From NCBI GenBank assembly GCA_002794785.1, contig NBBA01000002.1, forward strand, positions 186,001-250,000: a stretch of DNA of 64,000 nucleotides, written 5' to 3'. This DNA is from Coniferiporia sulphurascens. Its lineage: Eukaryota > Basidiomycota > Agaricomycetes > Hymenochaetales > Hymenochaetaceae. This document shows positions 1-12,024 of the stretch, one piece after another. How positions within the stretch are numbered: position 1 is the stretch's first letter; every line of letters starts with the position of its first letter. The notes beneath the pieces were generated by a model. That model saw only the letters and a list, made by a program, of their open reading frames with translations, searched no databases and was not told the DNA's origin. The translations under genes and the position numbers were made by a program.

Positions 1-1191
1 GCAACCAGAAGACCTTTGACTCAGAGTCCGCCCACTCCATGACTTGGTTAAAAACATATTCCCTCGTTCCTTCCAAGCAGCCCTTGCTAGAATAATGGGC
101 ATTCTTCGCCACGTACAACTGTTTAAGCCGAATGTCTTCTACGTCTTCACCTGTAAAGAATTATAAGCAACTGACACAAAAAGTTATTTTGCCCCGTAAT
201 TACCCGTTTTCGTGACAATCCTCTCTGTCATCAAAGTGGATTTCCACGTAGACACTTTGAGGTGCCAATCATAAACACCCTTCAGACGCGCGAATTCACC
301 CTTCAGAGAATCAAATTCCTCTTTGTGAGAGATAATCAAATCCCCTGGAAGACACTTAACGTCGGGCACAATAATAGAAACAATCTCGTCTTACCTAGAT
401 ATCCCACTTTTGAGTATTTGATGATGGACCTGGAGATGTCACAGAAAAGGTCCAACATCCGCGTAACCGTCTTCTTAACCTCGGCGTTCGGTGGCAGGTC
501 CCGCAAAGGGTCTTCGATGAACGGCAGGAATGACAACAGCTCCTTCATCAGATCTACAGCCGCTTCGTGACACTCCTTCTGCAGCTTGCACTTCTACAGC
601 AAGAATTAGAGATACGCAGTCAACGATTTCACTTCTAACGTCACCTCATATAACACATTGACAAGTTTGATGGCAGCGCCAACAGCAGGGTGCACCTAAC
701 ATATTTCAGAAGATTAGTCAGGGTTATCTCGCTTCGCGAATAGACAGACTTACATCGGATGCGAGCTCAGTAAAGGGCATTAGAAAAGCCGGGACCTCGT
801 TGACCTTGCCAAGTGACTCCAGGAAAACCTTCTTGTTCCCCACTTGACCCTTCGCTTCTTCGACAAGGACCTTGGTAAAATCGCCCGTCTTTGGAACTAT
901 CAATAGAGGGGTTTTACACGTCACGAGTGACTCACCTGGGACACTGTCACACACGATAGTCTTAAATCGGATCCTCCCTTCTCGTCTGCGACAGATAGTA
1001 GCATGAGCATTAATATCTTTGCCGGTTCGAGCCGACACACCTGTGGCAGAATATGCGTCCTTCCCGGCAATATCCGCCGACGTGATAGCGAAGGTCGCGA
1101 AAACCTTTTTGGGAAGAGGAAAACTGTGCACCACGCGGACCAAGATAACAAAGTCCATGGATATGGAAAAGTGGCTGGGACATTTCAGCAT
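1..1191 (-). CDS. STAND-type NACHT NTPase with N-terminal C2-like region, 3' part cut by the window edge
   Basis: This is the N-terminal part of a fungal signal-transducing NTPase (NLR-like). Visible exons on the minus strand are about 754-1191 (its 5' part probably holds further introns), 645-695, 395-593, 204-344 and 1-150, with phases that match at the junctions. The first exon may encode a C2-like region. The middle exons encode a helical region reading ELASDVHPAVGAAIKLVNV. The last exon carries the linker GCLEGTREYVFNQVMEWA and then FWL, which in Agaricomycete homologues directly precedes the Walker A motif of the NACHT domain. The P-loop itself lies outside the window. The start codon is uncertain: ATGs at 1191 or 1155 are possible, and an exon further upstream is also possible. 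Family membership is recalled from homologues and was not searched. Confidence 0.6.
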
Positions 1192-2004
1192 GCGAGGACG
1201 ATAGCACCACTAATTGTCACACTCACAAATATTCCTCCAGCTCCCAGCGCAGCACATTCTCATTATTTTTGAATTCACGAGACTTGAACGAAGGGAGCGA
1301 GTCCTTGGATTTGTCTTTTAATTGGAGTTTTATGGAAATTGGATTGGGCGGACGAGTGCCCGTGAATTTGATTTCGATTGCTTTGGACAGTAGTTAGTTT
1401 AGTGTGGCTGCCGAGGTCAAGGGCACTTTGCGCACCTTTTATGTGCAAAAACCTGAGAATGCGCAGATGAGATATTTACGGTCAGAATATTTGATATCTG
1501 GGTGCAACGCGCATTGTGGACTCACTTCGGCTCGAAGTCTTCGGAGTCGAGACGATTCTCTGGTTGAGACATGTTTGTGTTTAAGACGATATAACTAGGT
1601 GCAACCTGCGAACGAGATGATGGTGGTCAAGAGCGAGCTGCAAGAGCGTCGCTATCGGTGGGATCTCTGATGTTCCCAGGCGCAGCCAATTGCTTAGTCA
1701 TCGGAACAGTTATGTCATCCCTTGCGGACCGTCAGCCGCGCGCCTCTGGCTCTCGTTCACTGGCAGCTCACCCTCACCGCAAGCAACGTTCACCACACAT
1801 CTAGAATTAGAAACTGAGCTCTGATGCGGGGCGTCTTGTGATCTTTCTAGGCGACGTGACCAGGCGGATGCCACGGTGTACAAAGTCCTGAGGTCAGCAT
1901 AAGCAGTGGGTGACGACCACAAAGCGCACATCCGCCTGTGCTTTCGTGCGTGTCCTATAGTCGACTGGGGCTGGGCTTTATGTGGAAAACTTGAGGCTTT
2001 ACAA
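1192..2004. other. Intergenic, no gene recognised
   Basis: Short open frames exist on both strands but none resembles a known protein, and no splice-consistent gene was found. The part next to 1191 is probably the upstream region of the STAND gene. Confidence 0.4.
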
Positions 2005-3700
2005 CACTATGGCGGCCTTCCGAACAACGCGAATGGTGCATTAAAAATGTCCTTCGCGGCGTGTTTTTCTTGGGATTGGCGTTGCATTGCAGTACTCTCA
2101 TGCGCGTTGCCAGTCCAATGCGAGGTTCCGAACAGATCATCTACACTGGCTCTATCTACGTCTACGTGGATGCGAAGATCATTGTCGAGGGGCTACGTGG
2201 AGGGTCACCGAGGAGCACCTGCAAATTGACCTCACCCCCAATGTGTATCTTCCTCTCTTTCCTGCCACCTTCATGCCCCCATCTCCTGCCAGACGTTAAC
2301 CTCTACTAGCACAACTTAACTTGCTCTCGATGTTTTGGCTTTACATCTTCGGCGTCGTACCCTATGGCCCAAGCGGCGTAAGTGGTGTCATCGGGTCAGA
2401 TCATAGCAGCAAATCGTAAAGCTAATATTATCGCAAAGGATGTGAAGTCTATCGCGAGAAGGCGGGTTGGCTCGCGCCATGGCGTCTTCAGATTAGGATC
2501 TTGGGGATCAGACCTGCAGCATGGTTACTTATTGGACGGAATCGGATGTTGACAAGGAATAGGCACGGAGTTATTTGTCGACCCCAGAAGGTAGAAAGAA
2601 TCTCCCGTATCATTGAAGCGTGCTTTTAGAATAGTAGGGCGAGGAGATGATCGGATATTCCCGTGTGGCCACCCTTTTGAGGCAGATCACTTGACTCCGC
2701 TTGCGCTCATTCGAACTCCATTCGAGGACCCGTCTCCACACAAACTCCGTGGCTTCCGATACTATTGAATATCCGAGTGCGATACGTGCCCGATATTTGC
2801 GCGTTAAGGAACATACATTCGAAGAGATGTGTCAATCCTAGCAACTTCTGTTTTTCTCCGAACCTCGAACCGGAACATAAATATGACGGCCTGCCGAACG
2901 ACGCGGACGGTGCATTAAAACTCCCTTTCACGGTGTGTTTTTCTTGGAACCCTTTTGCACCTCGACAGTCCGGGGGAGGCTATGTCCGGACAAATCGTCG
3001 ACACTGGCTCCATCTACGTCATCTATCCTGGTGTGAAGATAATAGGCGAGAAAGCTACTTAGAAGATGACAGAAAACAGAAGAGTATCCGCAGATCGACC
3101 TTGCCACCAGCGCGTTTCCCCTCCTCACCTCCCACCTCCTGATCCGCCCGCTTGGAACCACGCGTCAGCACCAGCGTAGCTTTTCATGCTCGTCGTTTAC
3201 ATTATCAGCATTGTGTCCTCTGGTTCCTACCGACAGGAGTTGTGCCATCGGCGACAGATCATAGCGGCAATGCCTAGATCGTAACGCTTATCATATTGCG
3301 AGATGGCGGTTTGGTCTCCACGAAGGACGCTACGAGAACGGACCTGTGGCATGTCTACATGTTTTGCGGATGACGATACAGCATCGCACCGTAGCGTTTG
3401 GCGAGTCCGAAAGGTGGAAGCTCCAGTATCTTTCCAGAGTGTGGGTGGAATGATATTACCAGGGGAAAGGATATACGGGAAGGAGATTAAGTACTACTTG
3501 ATTGCTCTTTTGAGAATAGTGGAAAACATTTGACCCCGCTTGCACTCAATCGAACGTCATCCAGGGACTTATTTCCTTCTAAGCTCCATGGTATTTCAAT
3601 TACGGCCGTATGTCGTGCAACTCAATGCCCATTACTTGTGTCTCGGGGAACATAGCCGTCAGAAGAGATGCGTCGGACGTCAGCAAGTACCTTTTCCCAA
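2005..3700. repeat. Degenerate tandem duplication of about 850 bp
   Basis: Two diverged copies lie head to tail, roughly 2005-2850 and 2880-3700. Anchors in the same order are GGTGCATTAAAA at about 2034 and 2912, CAGATCATAGC at about 2397 and 3255, and CGCTTGC followed by CAntCGAAC at about 2698 and 3537. The spacing between anchors falls from about 875 to 840 bp, so indels have accumulated. Neither copy shows a recognisable gene. The second copy ends about 200 bp before the first GMC gene, so it may hold regulatory DNA for that gene. Confidence 0.6.
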
Positions 3701-3925
3701 CTTCAGACCCGAATAACCACGTTGACAAAAACTACGATTTGACGCGTGGGTTTCCCGCAATACAAAGGCGGTCGGAGGGCGCCCGTATCGCTTGGAAGAA
3801 ATTTGAAGATTACTGGATTCTTTTTCTGGTCTTCTTATCACGGAGTTAGCGTGGGTCCTCAAATAATATATGAGACTCCAACATCTCCCTCTCTAGTTCC
3901 GTCTCGACCATCGCCGCTCCTATCT

Positions 3926-6825
3926 ATGTCTTTCCTCGTAGCAACTCAGACCCCCCAGAGGCTGTTCCTCGCCTCTACTTCTACGGTTATGCTCTGCTAC
4001 GTGGCCGTGCAATTCTTCAAGAGCCTCCCGTGGCTCAAATCCAGAGGCCGGAAGAATACGCTAGAGAATGTTGGACAGCGCGCGGACGACGAAACTCTGC
4101 CGATACCGGAGTTCGATATCGTGATCGTCGGAGGTGGTACGTTGCTCGCTCTTGTGCTCTCTAAGTGGCGAGATTACATTCTAGGATTTTTCGCTTTACT
4201 AGGGACGGCCGGCTGTGTGCTTGCCTCGCGAATCTCAGAGGACCCCAGTGTAAATGTTCTCCTAATCGAGGCTGGTGGCAGGTAAATCAAATCCAATACG
4301 TTCATGGATTCTTGCGTCCTCGATATGTTCGTTACTGATACCGATGTTGATGTCGACACGTTACACGCTGAATTCAATACTTGCTTAGCGGGAGGGTACA
4401 CTTGATGAGCAGAATACCATCTGGCTTTCTTCAAATTCCTCGTACCGAGCTCGACTATAAATTCCTTACGGTAGAACAACCAAATGCGGCCGGCAGAAAG
4501 CGCTTTTGGCCCAGAGGTAGCCACTCCCTCCCATCCTAATTTGATTTTTCAAGTCTGTCATCTAATTTGATTGATACCTTAGCAAAGATGCTCGGGGGAT
4601 GTGAGTGAACTTTATTTTCTCATTTCTTCCGACCTGACGCACCTGATTTCACATTTTTAGGTTCCTCTATGAACGGACAAATGCACGCTGATTTTCTTAT
4701 GGCTCGAATATATGCTTATGTGTAAGGGGCTTCCTTGCAGGTATCATGCCGGTGCGCCTTCGGATTATGATGAATGGGCTAAGACAGGCCTAGAAGGGAG
4801 CGAAGGATGGGCGTTTTCCAAGTTCCAAAGGTGTGCAAAACCTTTCTGGTTACTCCGCCAGAGTAAAGACCCCTTCGATCACAGATATTTCCGTAAATTC
4901 GAGAAGTTTACGCCAAATTCGCTTTTTCCCAAGGTCGATACTTCGCTGCACGGAGCTTCTGGCCCTGTCGAAGGTGATTCAGCCAGAACAAATTACGTCG
5001 TGGACAGATTGATAGTAATTTGAAAAAGTGGGATATAACGGATATTCATCCCTTCTCTGTTCGAAGTGGGTCGATGCCTGTGTGGCCGTTGGAATCCCGT
5101 ACGCTGCGGATATCAATACGGCCGCCGGCACTCTGGGCACAACAAGGGTAGGTGCAATACTTCTGATAACCATATTCTTACTAAAACAAGTGCCGTTTCT
5201 GCAGACTAGTGTGTACAATCAATGGGTGTCTCGCTACTATCCTTGTGCTAAAACTATGTTCCTTTCACAGTGAGGTACATAGATAGCCGAGGGCAGCGTG
5301 TTTCGACCGAGACCGCGTATCTCACCCCTGAGGTTATGAGTCGGCCTAACCTTACGGTTGTGATGCATGCCTTTGCGACGAAGATCCTCTTTGAAGTTAC
5401 GGCAAGCACGAAGCGTGCTGTTGGTGTCGAGTTCGCACGGGACAAAGAAAGTGCTAGGTATCGCGTGAAGGCGAAAAGGGAGGTTATTCTGTCGTAAGTG
5501 TTAACTAGTGATGAAACCCGAATTTCTTTAAACCTCCCTTTCGCTAGTGCCGGAGCAGTGCATACTCCACATGTAAGTCCAACACCATCGGTTACCCCAA
5601 GTGCAGCTCTGATGATCCCTCTAGCTCCTGATGTTATCTGGCATCGGTCCCGCCGCGCACCTGAGAGAGAAATCCATTCCGGTCGTCCACGATTTGCCCG
5701 GTGTCGGGCAGCACCTCATGGACCATGCCTCCGTAAATGCGAACTTCCGTACCAAGCCCGGGATGTCGCTCATGTACCTGGGGTCTACTATACTTTTCGA
5801 GAAGCTTTGTGGGATGTGTAGACTCGCGCAGTGGATGCTGACGGGTGGAGGCCCTATTTCGACCAACGTGAGCGCGTCGCCTTGTAACTCTTCCTTTTGA
5901 AAAAAGTTATTAAGTTAAGCATTATTGGCAACTCCGGGCGAACTCGCGGATGTGTGCATAGATGGTCGAGTGCGCCGCCTTCATGCGTTCCACTGACCCC
6001 GTCCTGTTTCCACCTTCGGAGTACACGGAGGAAATCGAGGATACGTCATCAGGCTCGAACGCGCCAGATTTGGAATTGATCTCGAGTTCCTTTGCATGGT
6101 CAAAAGACTGCTCGGCGGCGGGACTTCCAAAGGGCGAGTTGGGGACGATCATCGCTGTTTTGCTTAGGTCAGTGCAGACTAATGGCGTTACGACGAATTG
6201 AAGGGCTGACTGGCTGAATGCCTTCTTTAGGCCTTCGAGTACTGGAACCATTACGTTGAGCTCGGCGGATCCTTTCGATCCTCCTGTCATCGACCCGAAG
6301 TAAGTTCGACCCCGGACTAGCACGCGCCAGTATCAACAATGAAAACTTATCTCCCTCCAAAGCTACTTGTCGACGCGTAACGACGTCGCCGTCCTCACAC
6401 GCGGTCTTCGCCTCGCCCTGCGGGTCTCGCGCACCCCTCCGTTCTCCACATTGCTCGACGAGTCGGAAACAGATCCTTCGCTCGACCACGCGCTGCACAA
6501 TTTAAATGACTTGGACCTCGAGGCAGTGGTACGTGACAGGACGGAGACGCTGTTCCACCCGACGTCGACTGCTCGTATGGCACGGCTGGAGGATGGCGGT
6601 GTCGTCGATGCGTACTTGCGCGTGCACGGTATGGAGGGGTTGCGCGTCGCTGATGCGTCGGTGTTCCCGACGATTATTGCGGGCCATACGGTGCGTTTGT
6701 CTTGGTCTTCCACTTAATTCTAGTTACACACGCTGATGCGAGACGCGCGTTATGTATAGGCTGCCCCGGTCATCGCTGTGGCCGAAAAGGCGGCCGATAT
6801 CATCAAGGAACAGCTTTCTGCTTGA
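3926..6825 (+). CDS. GMC oxidoreductase (aryl-alcohol-oxidase-like), tandem copy 1
   Basis: This is an FAD-dependent glucose-methanol-choline oxidoreductase of 639 aa from 16 exons: 3926-4136, 4203-4281, 4389-4516, 4583-4600, 4661-4682, 4741-4830, 4885-4973, 5029-5147, 5205-5208, 5271-5493, 5548-5572, 5625-5867, 5962-6167, 6231-6299, 6363-6690 and 6760-6825 (sum 1920 nt). Residues 13-31 are hydrophobic, a likely signal anchor. The Rossmann FAD motif VIVGGGTAGC starts near residue 66. GMC signature 1 is GGCSSMN and signature 2 is [16 protein letters not shown]. The catalytic pair is expected at His574 (FHPTSTARM) and His617 (AGHTAAP). Aryl or aliphatic alcohol oxidation giving H2O2 is inferred from the family. 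The fifth intron has a GC donor (AT|GCACGC) where copy 2 has GT, so expression could be impaired. Confidence 0.85.
5205..5208 (+). other. 4-nt microexon of GMC copy 1
   Basis: The bases ACTA are flanked by CTGCAG and GTGTGT. They are required to join the phase-0 end of exon 8 (ACA AGG) to exon 10, which starts with two bases of a codon (TG AGG TAC). The result reads [12 protein letters not shown]. The same microexon is found at 9046-9049 in copy 2. Confidence 0.75.
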
Positions 6826-7699
6826 TTCCTGGTGAAGACGATCGTCATCCACACTGCCACCGCAACTCCATATCTCTTAACTTTCCGGCTGACGTTTGCC
6901 GTTTGCATGATGCACGTGCACGCATGGAAGCGAGACCGTTCGGAGCCATTCTCTCTCGCTTCGGAACTATTTCAGTATCTTGTACATATATTTCTTGATG
7001 TAATAATATTTATGCGAGGAGTCGAGTGCGCAAGGATACCATTCGATCGAAGATCGGGCCGGTGAGGTGTCGGCCGAGGAATACCATTACAATCGTTTAC
7101 CACGGCCCCAGCGAGCAAATTTTCGGATTGTGCTTAGCCCCTTGAGGATGGTGCTCCGGGTTGCTTCAGTCACCGGTGTCTGCAATATGCTCGGGGATGT
7201 CCGGCGCCAATCACCGATGCAAATTCACCTATTGAGTTGCGACATAAAAAACGGACTATCACCACTCGTGACATGCGTACTGCAATTATAGGGGTGTATG
7301 AAGCTTCAAAGATAGAGCCGAGAATTTCAGCACAGAGCACATGCCATGGCATAGGTGATAGACAAAAGTACATTACATGTATACTGTCAGAACTCAGAAG
7401 AAACGATTTACACGCTGCCGAGCAGTATTTCGACTCCGCCTGTATTTATTGGGGATCCATCGCGGCATCTTTAGATAAACGTAAACGTAACACCCTTCTC
7501 AGCCTATTAAGTCGAAAATGCTGCCTCGCGAAGTCCCGATATTCACGTACCAGAAAGCTCCCGCACCGAAAGAGATATGTATTTCGGAATGCCCAGCGCT
7601 AGTGAAATATTAACACTTCTGTGCTCGGAACCCAGATGAACCACGAGTTCTTAAAGCTATTTAAACCACTCCGACTCCTACACGCACTCTCTCTATCTA
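6826..7699. other. Intergenic between the two GMC genes
   Basis: No gene is recognised. It probably contains the 3' region of copy 1 and the promoter of copy 2. A TATTTAAA box lies about 40 bp upstream of the copy 2 start. Confidence 0.4.
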
Positions 7700-10655
7700 A
7701 TGTCACCCCAACCAATGCACACCTACATAGAAGCCCAAAGCCCCCAGCGGCTGCTCCTCACTTCTGCCTCAGCGATTGCGCTGGGCTACGTAGCCGTGAG
7801 GTTGGTCAAGAGCCTCCTACGGCTCAGGTCCAGCCGAAAACGCGCCAGCACGAAAACCCCGGAAGAGGTCGGGCAACGGGCGGACTCTAACAGCCATCCA
7901 GAATTTGACGTAGTCATAGTCGGAGGCGGTAAGTAATCCCTGGCTTGACGGTCTACACTGCAAGGCCTGATTTTTGAAACGATACTTTGCTCTGACCAGG
8001 GACGGCTGGGTGCGTGCTTGCCTCGCGGCTCTCCGAGGAACCCCATATCACCGTCCTCCTGCTCGAGGCCGGTGGGAGGTAAGTTAAAGTTTCCACTTAC
8101 ACTCGACCGCGTGTTCTTGATATGTGCGCCACTGATGCTGGCATTATGCACGACGGACTTCGTATCTCTTTATGAAAGTGGGAAGGCCCATTTATGGAGC
8201 CGCGTCCCGTCGGCCTACACTCGGCTTTTCCATACCGAGGCCTGCTTTGAACTTCGGACAGTCGATCAGCCGAATGCGGCCGGTAGAAGCCGCTATTGGC
8301 CCAGGGGTATGTGAACCGTAACTTGTACACCTGCATATCGAAGCTTGATTCGGCTTTTTGTTCTAATTGGTTGATTTCGTCACTAGCAAAAGTCCTCGGA
8401 GGATGTGAGTACGCAACGCCTTCCCGGGGATGTATGTTGGTCTAATCTCGCCTGAATAGGTTCGTCTATGAATGCGCAGATGTACGCGAATTCTCTTGAA
8501 TCCCGTCCAATAACATATGCTCACGCTTGTACAGGTACCACGCTGGCGCGCCCTCGGACTACGATGAGTGGGCCAAAAGCGACTTCGAAGGAAGTGAAGG
8601 TTGGGCATTCTCAAAGTTCCAGAAGTTCGTGGACTTCCCTTCCAGCCGTCATTGCCAGTGACTAGACTCGATCTGACCGTCTTCCCTTCCAGGTACTTCC
8701 GCAAATTCGAGAAATTCACACCGAATCCGCTTCTTCCTAAGGTCAATGCCTCATTGCACGGAGCTTCCGGGCCTGTAGAAGGTGATTGGCAACTCAATGG
8801 GCTGCTTTAACTGCTCTATGCAATGAAGATACTGAGATTTTTCCAAATTCAAAAAATCAGTGGGCTATAACGGGTATTTCTCAACTTACTGCTCGAAATG
8901 GGTTGATGCATGTGTGGCCATTGGCATACCACATGCTCCGGATATCAATACCATCGCCGGTACCCTGGGAGCAACGAGAGTGAGTACGACAATTTGGATA
9001 AGCACTGGTCCCTCTTTTAAAATGTAATTCTCACCCCTTTCATAGATCAGTACGTATGGTTTACAAGCCTCTCTTCACCGCATTTGCGTCAAACCACTGT
9101 TGCCTTCGCAGTGACGTACGTGGACAGCTGGGGGCAGCGAGTTTCGACTGAGACAGCATACCTCACTCCCGAAGTCCTCAGTCGTCCGAATCTCACCGTC
9201 GCGACGCACGCATCGGCAACGAGGATCATCTTTGAAGTTTCGGGCGACAAGAAACGTGCTGTCGGTGTCGAGTTTGCGCGAGACAAAGGGAGCACAAGGT
9301 ATCGCGTAAAGGCGGGAAAGGAAATTATCCTATCGTGAGTCTTGACCAATGGCACGACCTTTGGTGAACTCAATCTCCCTTTCCTGTGTAGTGCTGGGGC
9401 AGTGCACACGCCACACGTAAGTTCGTTCCACTAAAGGTTCCGTAAGACGAGCTCGACAAACTCTCTTTTTAGCTCTTAATGGTATCCGGAATTGGCCCTG
9501 CCGCGCACCTTCGCGAAAAGTCGATCGCCGTCGTACACGATTTGCCCGGGGTCGGGCAGCACCTCATGGACCATGCTGTCATCAACGTGAACTTCCGCAC
9601 AAAGCCCGGCGTATCTCTCACGTACTTGCAGCCAGCTACACTGTTCGAAAAGATCCGTGGTACGGGTAGACTTGTGCAGTGGCTGTTAGCGGGCGGAGGC
9701 CCAGTCGCGTCCAACGTGAGCTCCGATTGTTTAACCGAGGGGAATTATTGAACCAAGCACCAATCCGTTTGCGCATGGGCGAATGTGCAGATAGTCGAGT
9801 CCGCCGCCTTCGTGCGCTCGACAGACCCTGTCTTATTTCCGTCGTCGAAGTATGCAGAGAAAGTCGAAGATACGACATCCAGCGTGAATGCCCCGGATCT
9901 AGAGCTGTTCTCGAGTCCGTTTGCATGGAAGAAGGACTACTCGATGGTAGACGGTCTTCCGAAAGGCGGAATGGGTACAATGGGCGCCGTGTTGCTGAGG
10001 TGCGTGCACCCTAAGCTGGGAAAGATGATCTACCGGGTGACTGAACGTTCTTGGCAGACCGTCGAGTACTGGAACTATTACGTTGAATTCGGCAGATCCG
10101 TTTGACCTGCCGGTCATCGATCCAAAGTAAGTTCCGCCCCATAATGGCACCCGCCGGTGCTTATAAAAATACTTAAACTCATCTTTATGCCAAAAGATAC
10201 TTCTCAACGCATCACGATATCACCGTCCTCACGCGCGGCCTGCGCCTCGCCCTGCGCCTTTCGCGTACTCCGCCATTCTCCGCGTTGCTCGATGCGACGG
10301 AGAAAAACCCGTTGCTAGACCACGCGCTGCTTGATCGCAGTGACCTGGAAGTTGAGGCGGTCGTACGTGATCGGACGGAAACGCTGTTCCACCCGGCGTC
10401 GACTGCCCGCATGGCACCGCTCAAGGAGGGTGGCGTTGTCGATGCGTACTTGCGCGTGTATGGCGTGCAGGGCCTGCGCATCGCGGATGCGTCGGTGTTC
10501 CCGACGATCATTGCGGGACATACGGTACGTTTGCCGTGTTCCTGGTCCTTTTATTTTCATGTACATTGCTGACGCGCGTTTCGCCGAAGGCTGCTCCGGT
10601 CATCGCTGTGGCTGAGAAGGCAGCGGACATAGTCAAAGAGCAACTCTCCGCCTAA
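7700..10655 (+). CDS. GMC oxidoreductase (aryl-alcohol-oxidase-like), tandem copy 2
   Basis: This is a paralogue of the gene at 3926, 646 aa from 16 exons: 7700-7928, 8000-8078, 8179-8306, 8387-8404, 8460-8481, 8535-8624, 8693-8781, 8861-8979, 9046-9049, 9112-9334, 9392-9416, 9473-9715, 9791-9999, 10058-10126, 10197-10524 and 10590-10655 (sum 1941 nt). Fourteen of the 16 exons are identical in length to copy 1; only exons 1 and 13 differ. All introns are GT-AG. It has a hydrophobic N-terminal anchor, the FAD motif VIVGGGTAGC, GGCSSMN, signature 2 ending SGIGP, and the C-terminal histidines in FHPASTARM (about residue 581) and AGHTAAP (about 624). It looks fully intact and is the likelier functional copy. 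The substrate cannot be told from the sequence. Confidence 0.9.
9046..9049 (+). other. 4-nt microexon of GMC copy 2
   Basis: The bases ATCA lie between CATAG and GTACGT. Joining exon 8 (ACG AGA), ATC A and TG ACG TAC gives TRIMTYVDSWGQ, which fits the family. Reading through from the upstream acceptor meets a stop before the next exon, and skipping the microexon breaks the frame. Confidence 0.8.
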
Positions 10656-11700
10656 TATTTGAAGATAGTCAACGTCTGCATTGTCGCCGCAATCGCGGAA
10701 TCGGTAACTTACCAGACGACGCCAAATCCGCTTGATATACGTACACTCGGAAGCATTATTTAGTTCGGCCTCGGAAATAAACCATTTGAATCAATGTCTC
10801 CTTATTTCTTGATTCGGATCAAACTGTACGATAGTTGATGTGAGGTGACGCATCTATAACACGACGCTTACTTCTGATCTTGTTCGAGTTGAGATTCTCT
10901 CAAAACCTAGACCATGGGGGTGTTCACGTCTTAATTGCTGTATACTGTTTTCGGTGCCGTGGCCTGACATGAAGGTTATTGGGAGACAGCGAAGCATAGC
11001 CGCTACGCATTAGGTTACTTATACTGTACAAGGCAAACCCGCACTTGCAGGACCGACATCGAGCTTTCCCATACCCTATCGAGTGACTGAAAGCATGAGG
11101 AACCCTGCGACGTGGCAGAGGTGCGCGAACAAGAGGAAGTCTTCAGGTGAATTTATTTTGAGGGGTTAGTTCTCGTTGTATGTTGGCTCGGGTGACAATA
11201 GACGGTGGGAATTATCGGGAAGTTTTGGTAACTGGTGGAGGCTGTTAATCAGCCCTATTCGACCAAAAGAGGATAAAAAATGCACTACCCATCGTCCAAT
11301 ATCGTTGGCACGAGCCCGGAAAACCCGGCTATAGTCACAAGGCTATTCCTATAGCAAAGCAACGCTCCATTCTGCTCGCTTCAGCTTTGATTGAGCAGGG
11401 ATTAATTCTATTTTATTTTTGCGCAATGTGATGCGGTCATTAAAAGCCATAAGAACATGCTAGCTGCGGTGGGAATATGATAGCAGAAATGGTGTAATGC
11501 AAGATAGAATTAAAACCAGAAAAAGGCAGACAGACGATGGTCTCGACTCCTCCTCTCCCTCTCAACTGAACCCTTCTGACTGCCGCCTGCACCTCCTCAT
11601 CCCACCTCCCTCCCGTTTTCTCTATCCCACGTCATTCTCCTCATCACAGCGCAGTCCACAAATTCGCCAACGCAGGTTCGAGAGACGAAGCGCGGAGCGC
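10656..11700. other. Intergenic, no gene recognised
   Basis: This is the convergent space between GMC copy 2 (+) and HSP10 (-). It should hold both 3' ends. No coding frame, RNA gene or repeat was recognised. Confidence 0.4.
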
Positions 11701-12024
11701 CTACTCCTGAATTTTGGCAAGGATTTCCGAGTCGCGGAACAAGTGGTACTCCTCCTCGCCGACCTTGATTGCGTTCCCGCCCCATCCGGGGAGAAGGACG
11801 CGGTCCCCAGCCTTGACAGCGGTCGGAATGATTTTTCCCTCCTTGTCAGGCGCGCCAGGGCCGACGGAGATGACGGTCGCCTCCGGAAGCGGGTTCGTTG
11901 TCGAGCTCGACGGCAGGAAAATGCCCGTCGCGGTTTTCGTCTCAGGCTTGAAGCGCTGCACAAGCACGCGGTCGAAGAGCGGAATGACCGCCTTGATGGA
12001 CTTGAACGTCGCCTGCGATGCCAT
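11701..12024 (-). CDS. HSP10: Mitochondrial co-chaperonin HSP10 (GroES family)
   Basis: This single-exon frame of 107 aa starts MASQATFKSIKAVIPLFDRV and ends EILAKIQE. It has the GroES hallmarks: an N-terminal PLFDRVLVQR strand, a mobile loop rich in S/T (GIFLPSSSTTNPLPEA), VISVGPG, VKAGDRVLLPGWGG and the closing EEYHLFRDSEILA. The protein forms the heptameric lid of the HSP60 chaperonin in the mitochondrial matrix and is essential for folding imported proteins. Length matches the family (about 100-110 aa). The frame stays open further upstream, but the conserved N-terminus fixes this ATG. The frame on the opposite strand at the same place is a shadow. Confidence 0.95.
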   Translation of the reverse strand: MASQATFKSIKAVIPLFDRVLVQRFKPETKTATGIFLPSSSTTNPLPEATVISVGPGAPDKEGKIIPTAVKAGDRVLLPGWGGNAIKVGEEEYHLFRDSEILAKIQE

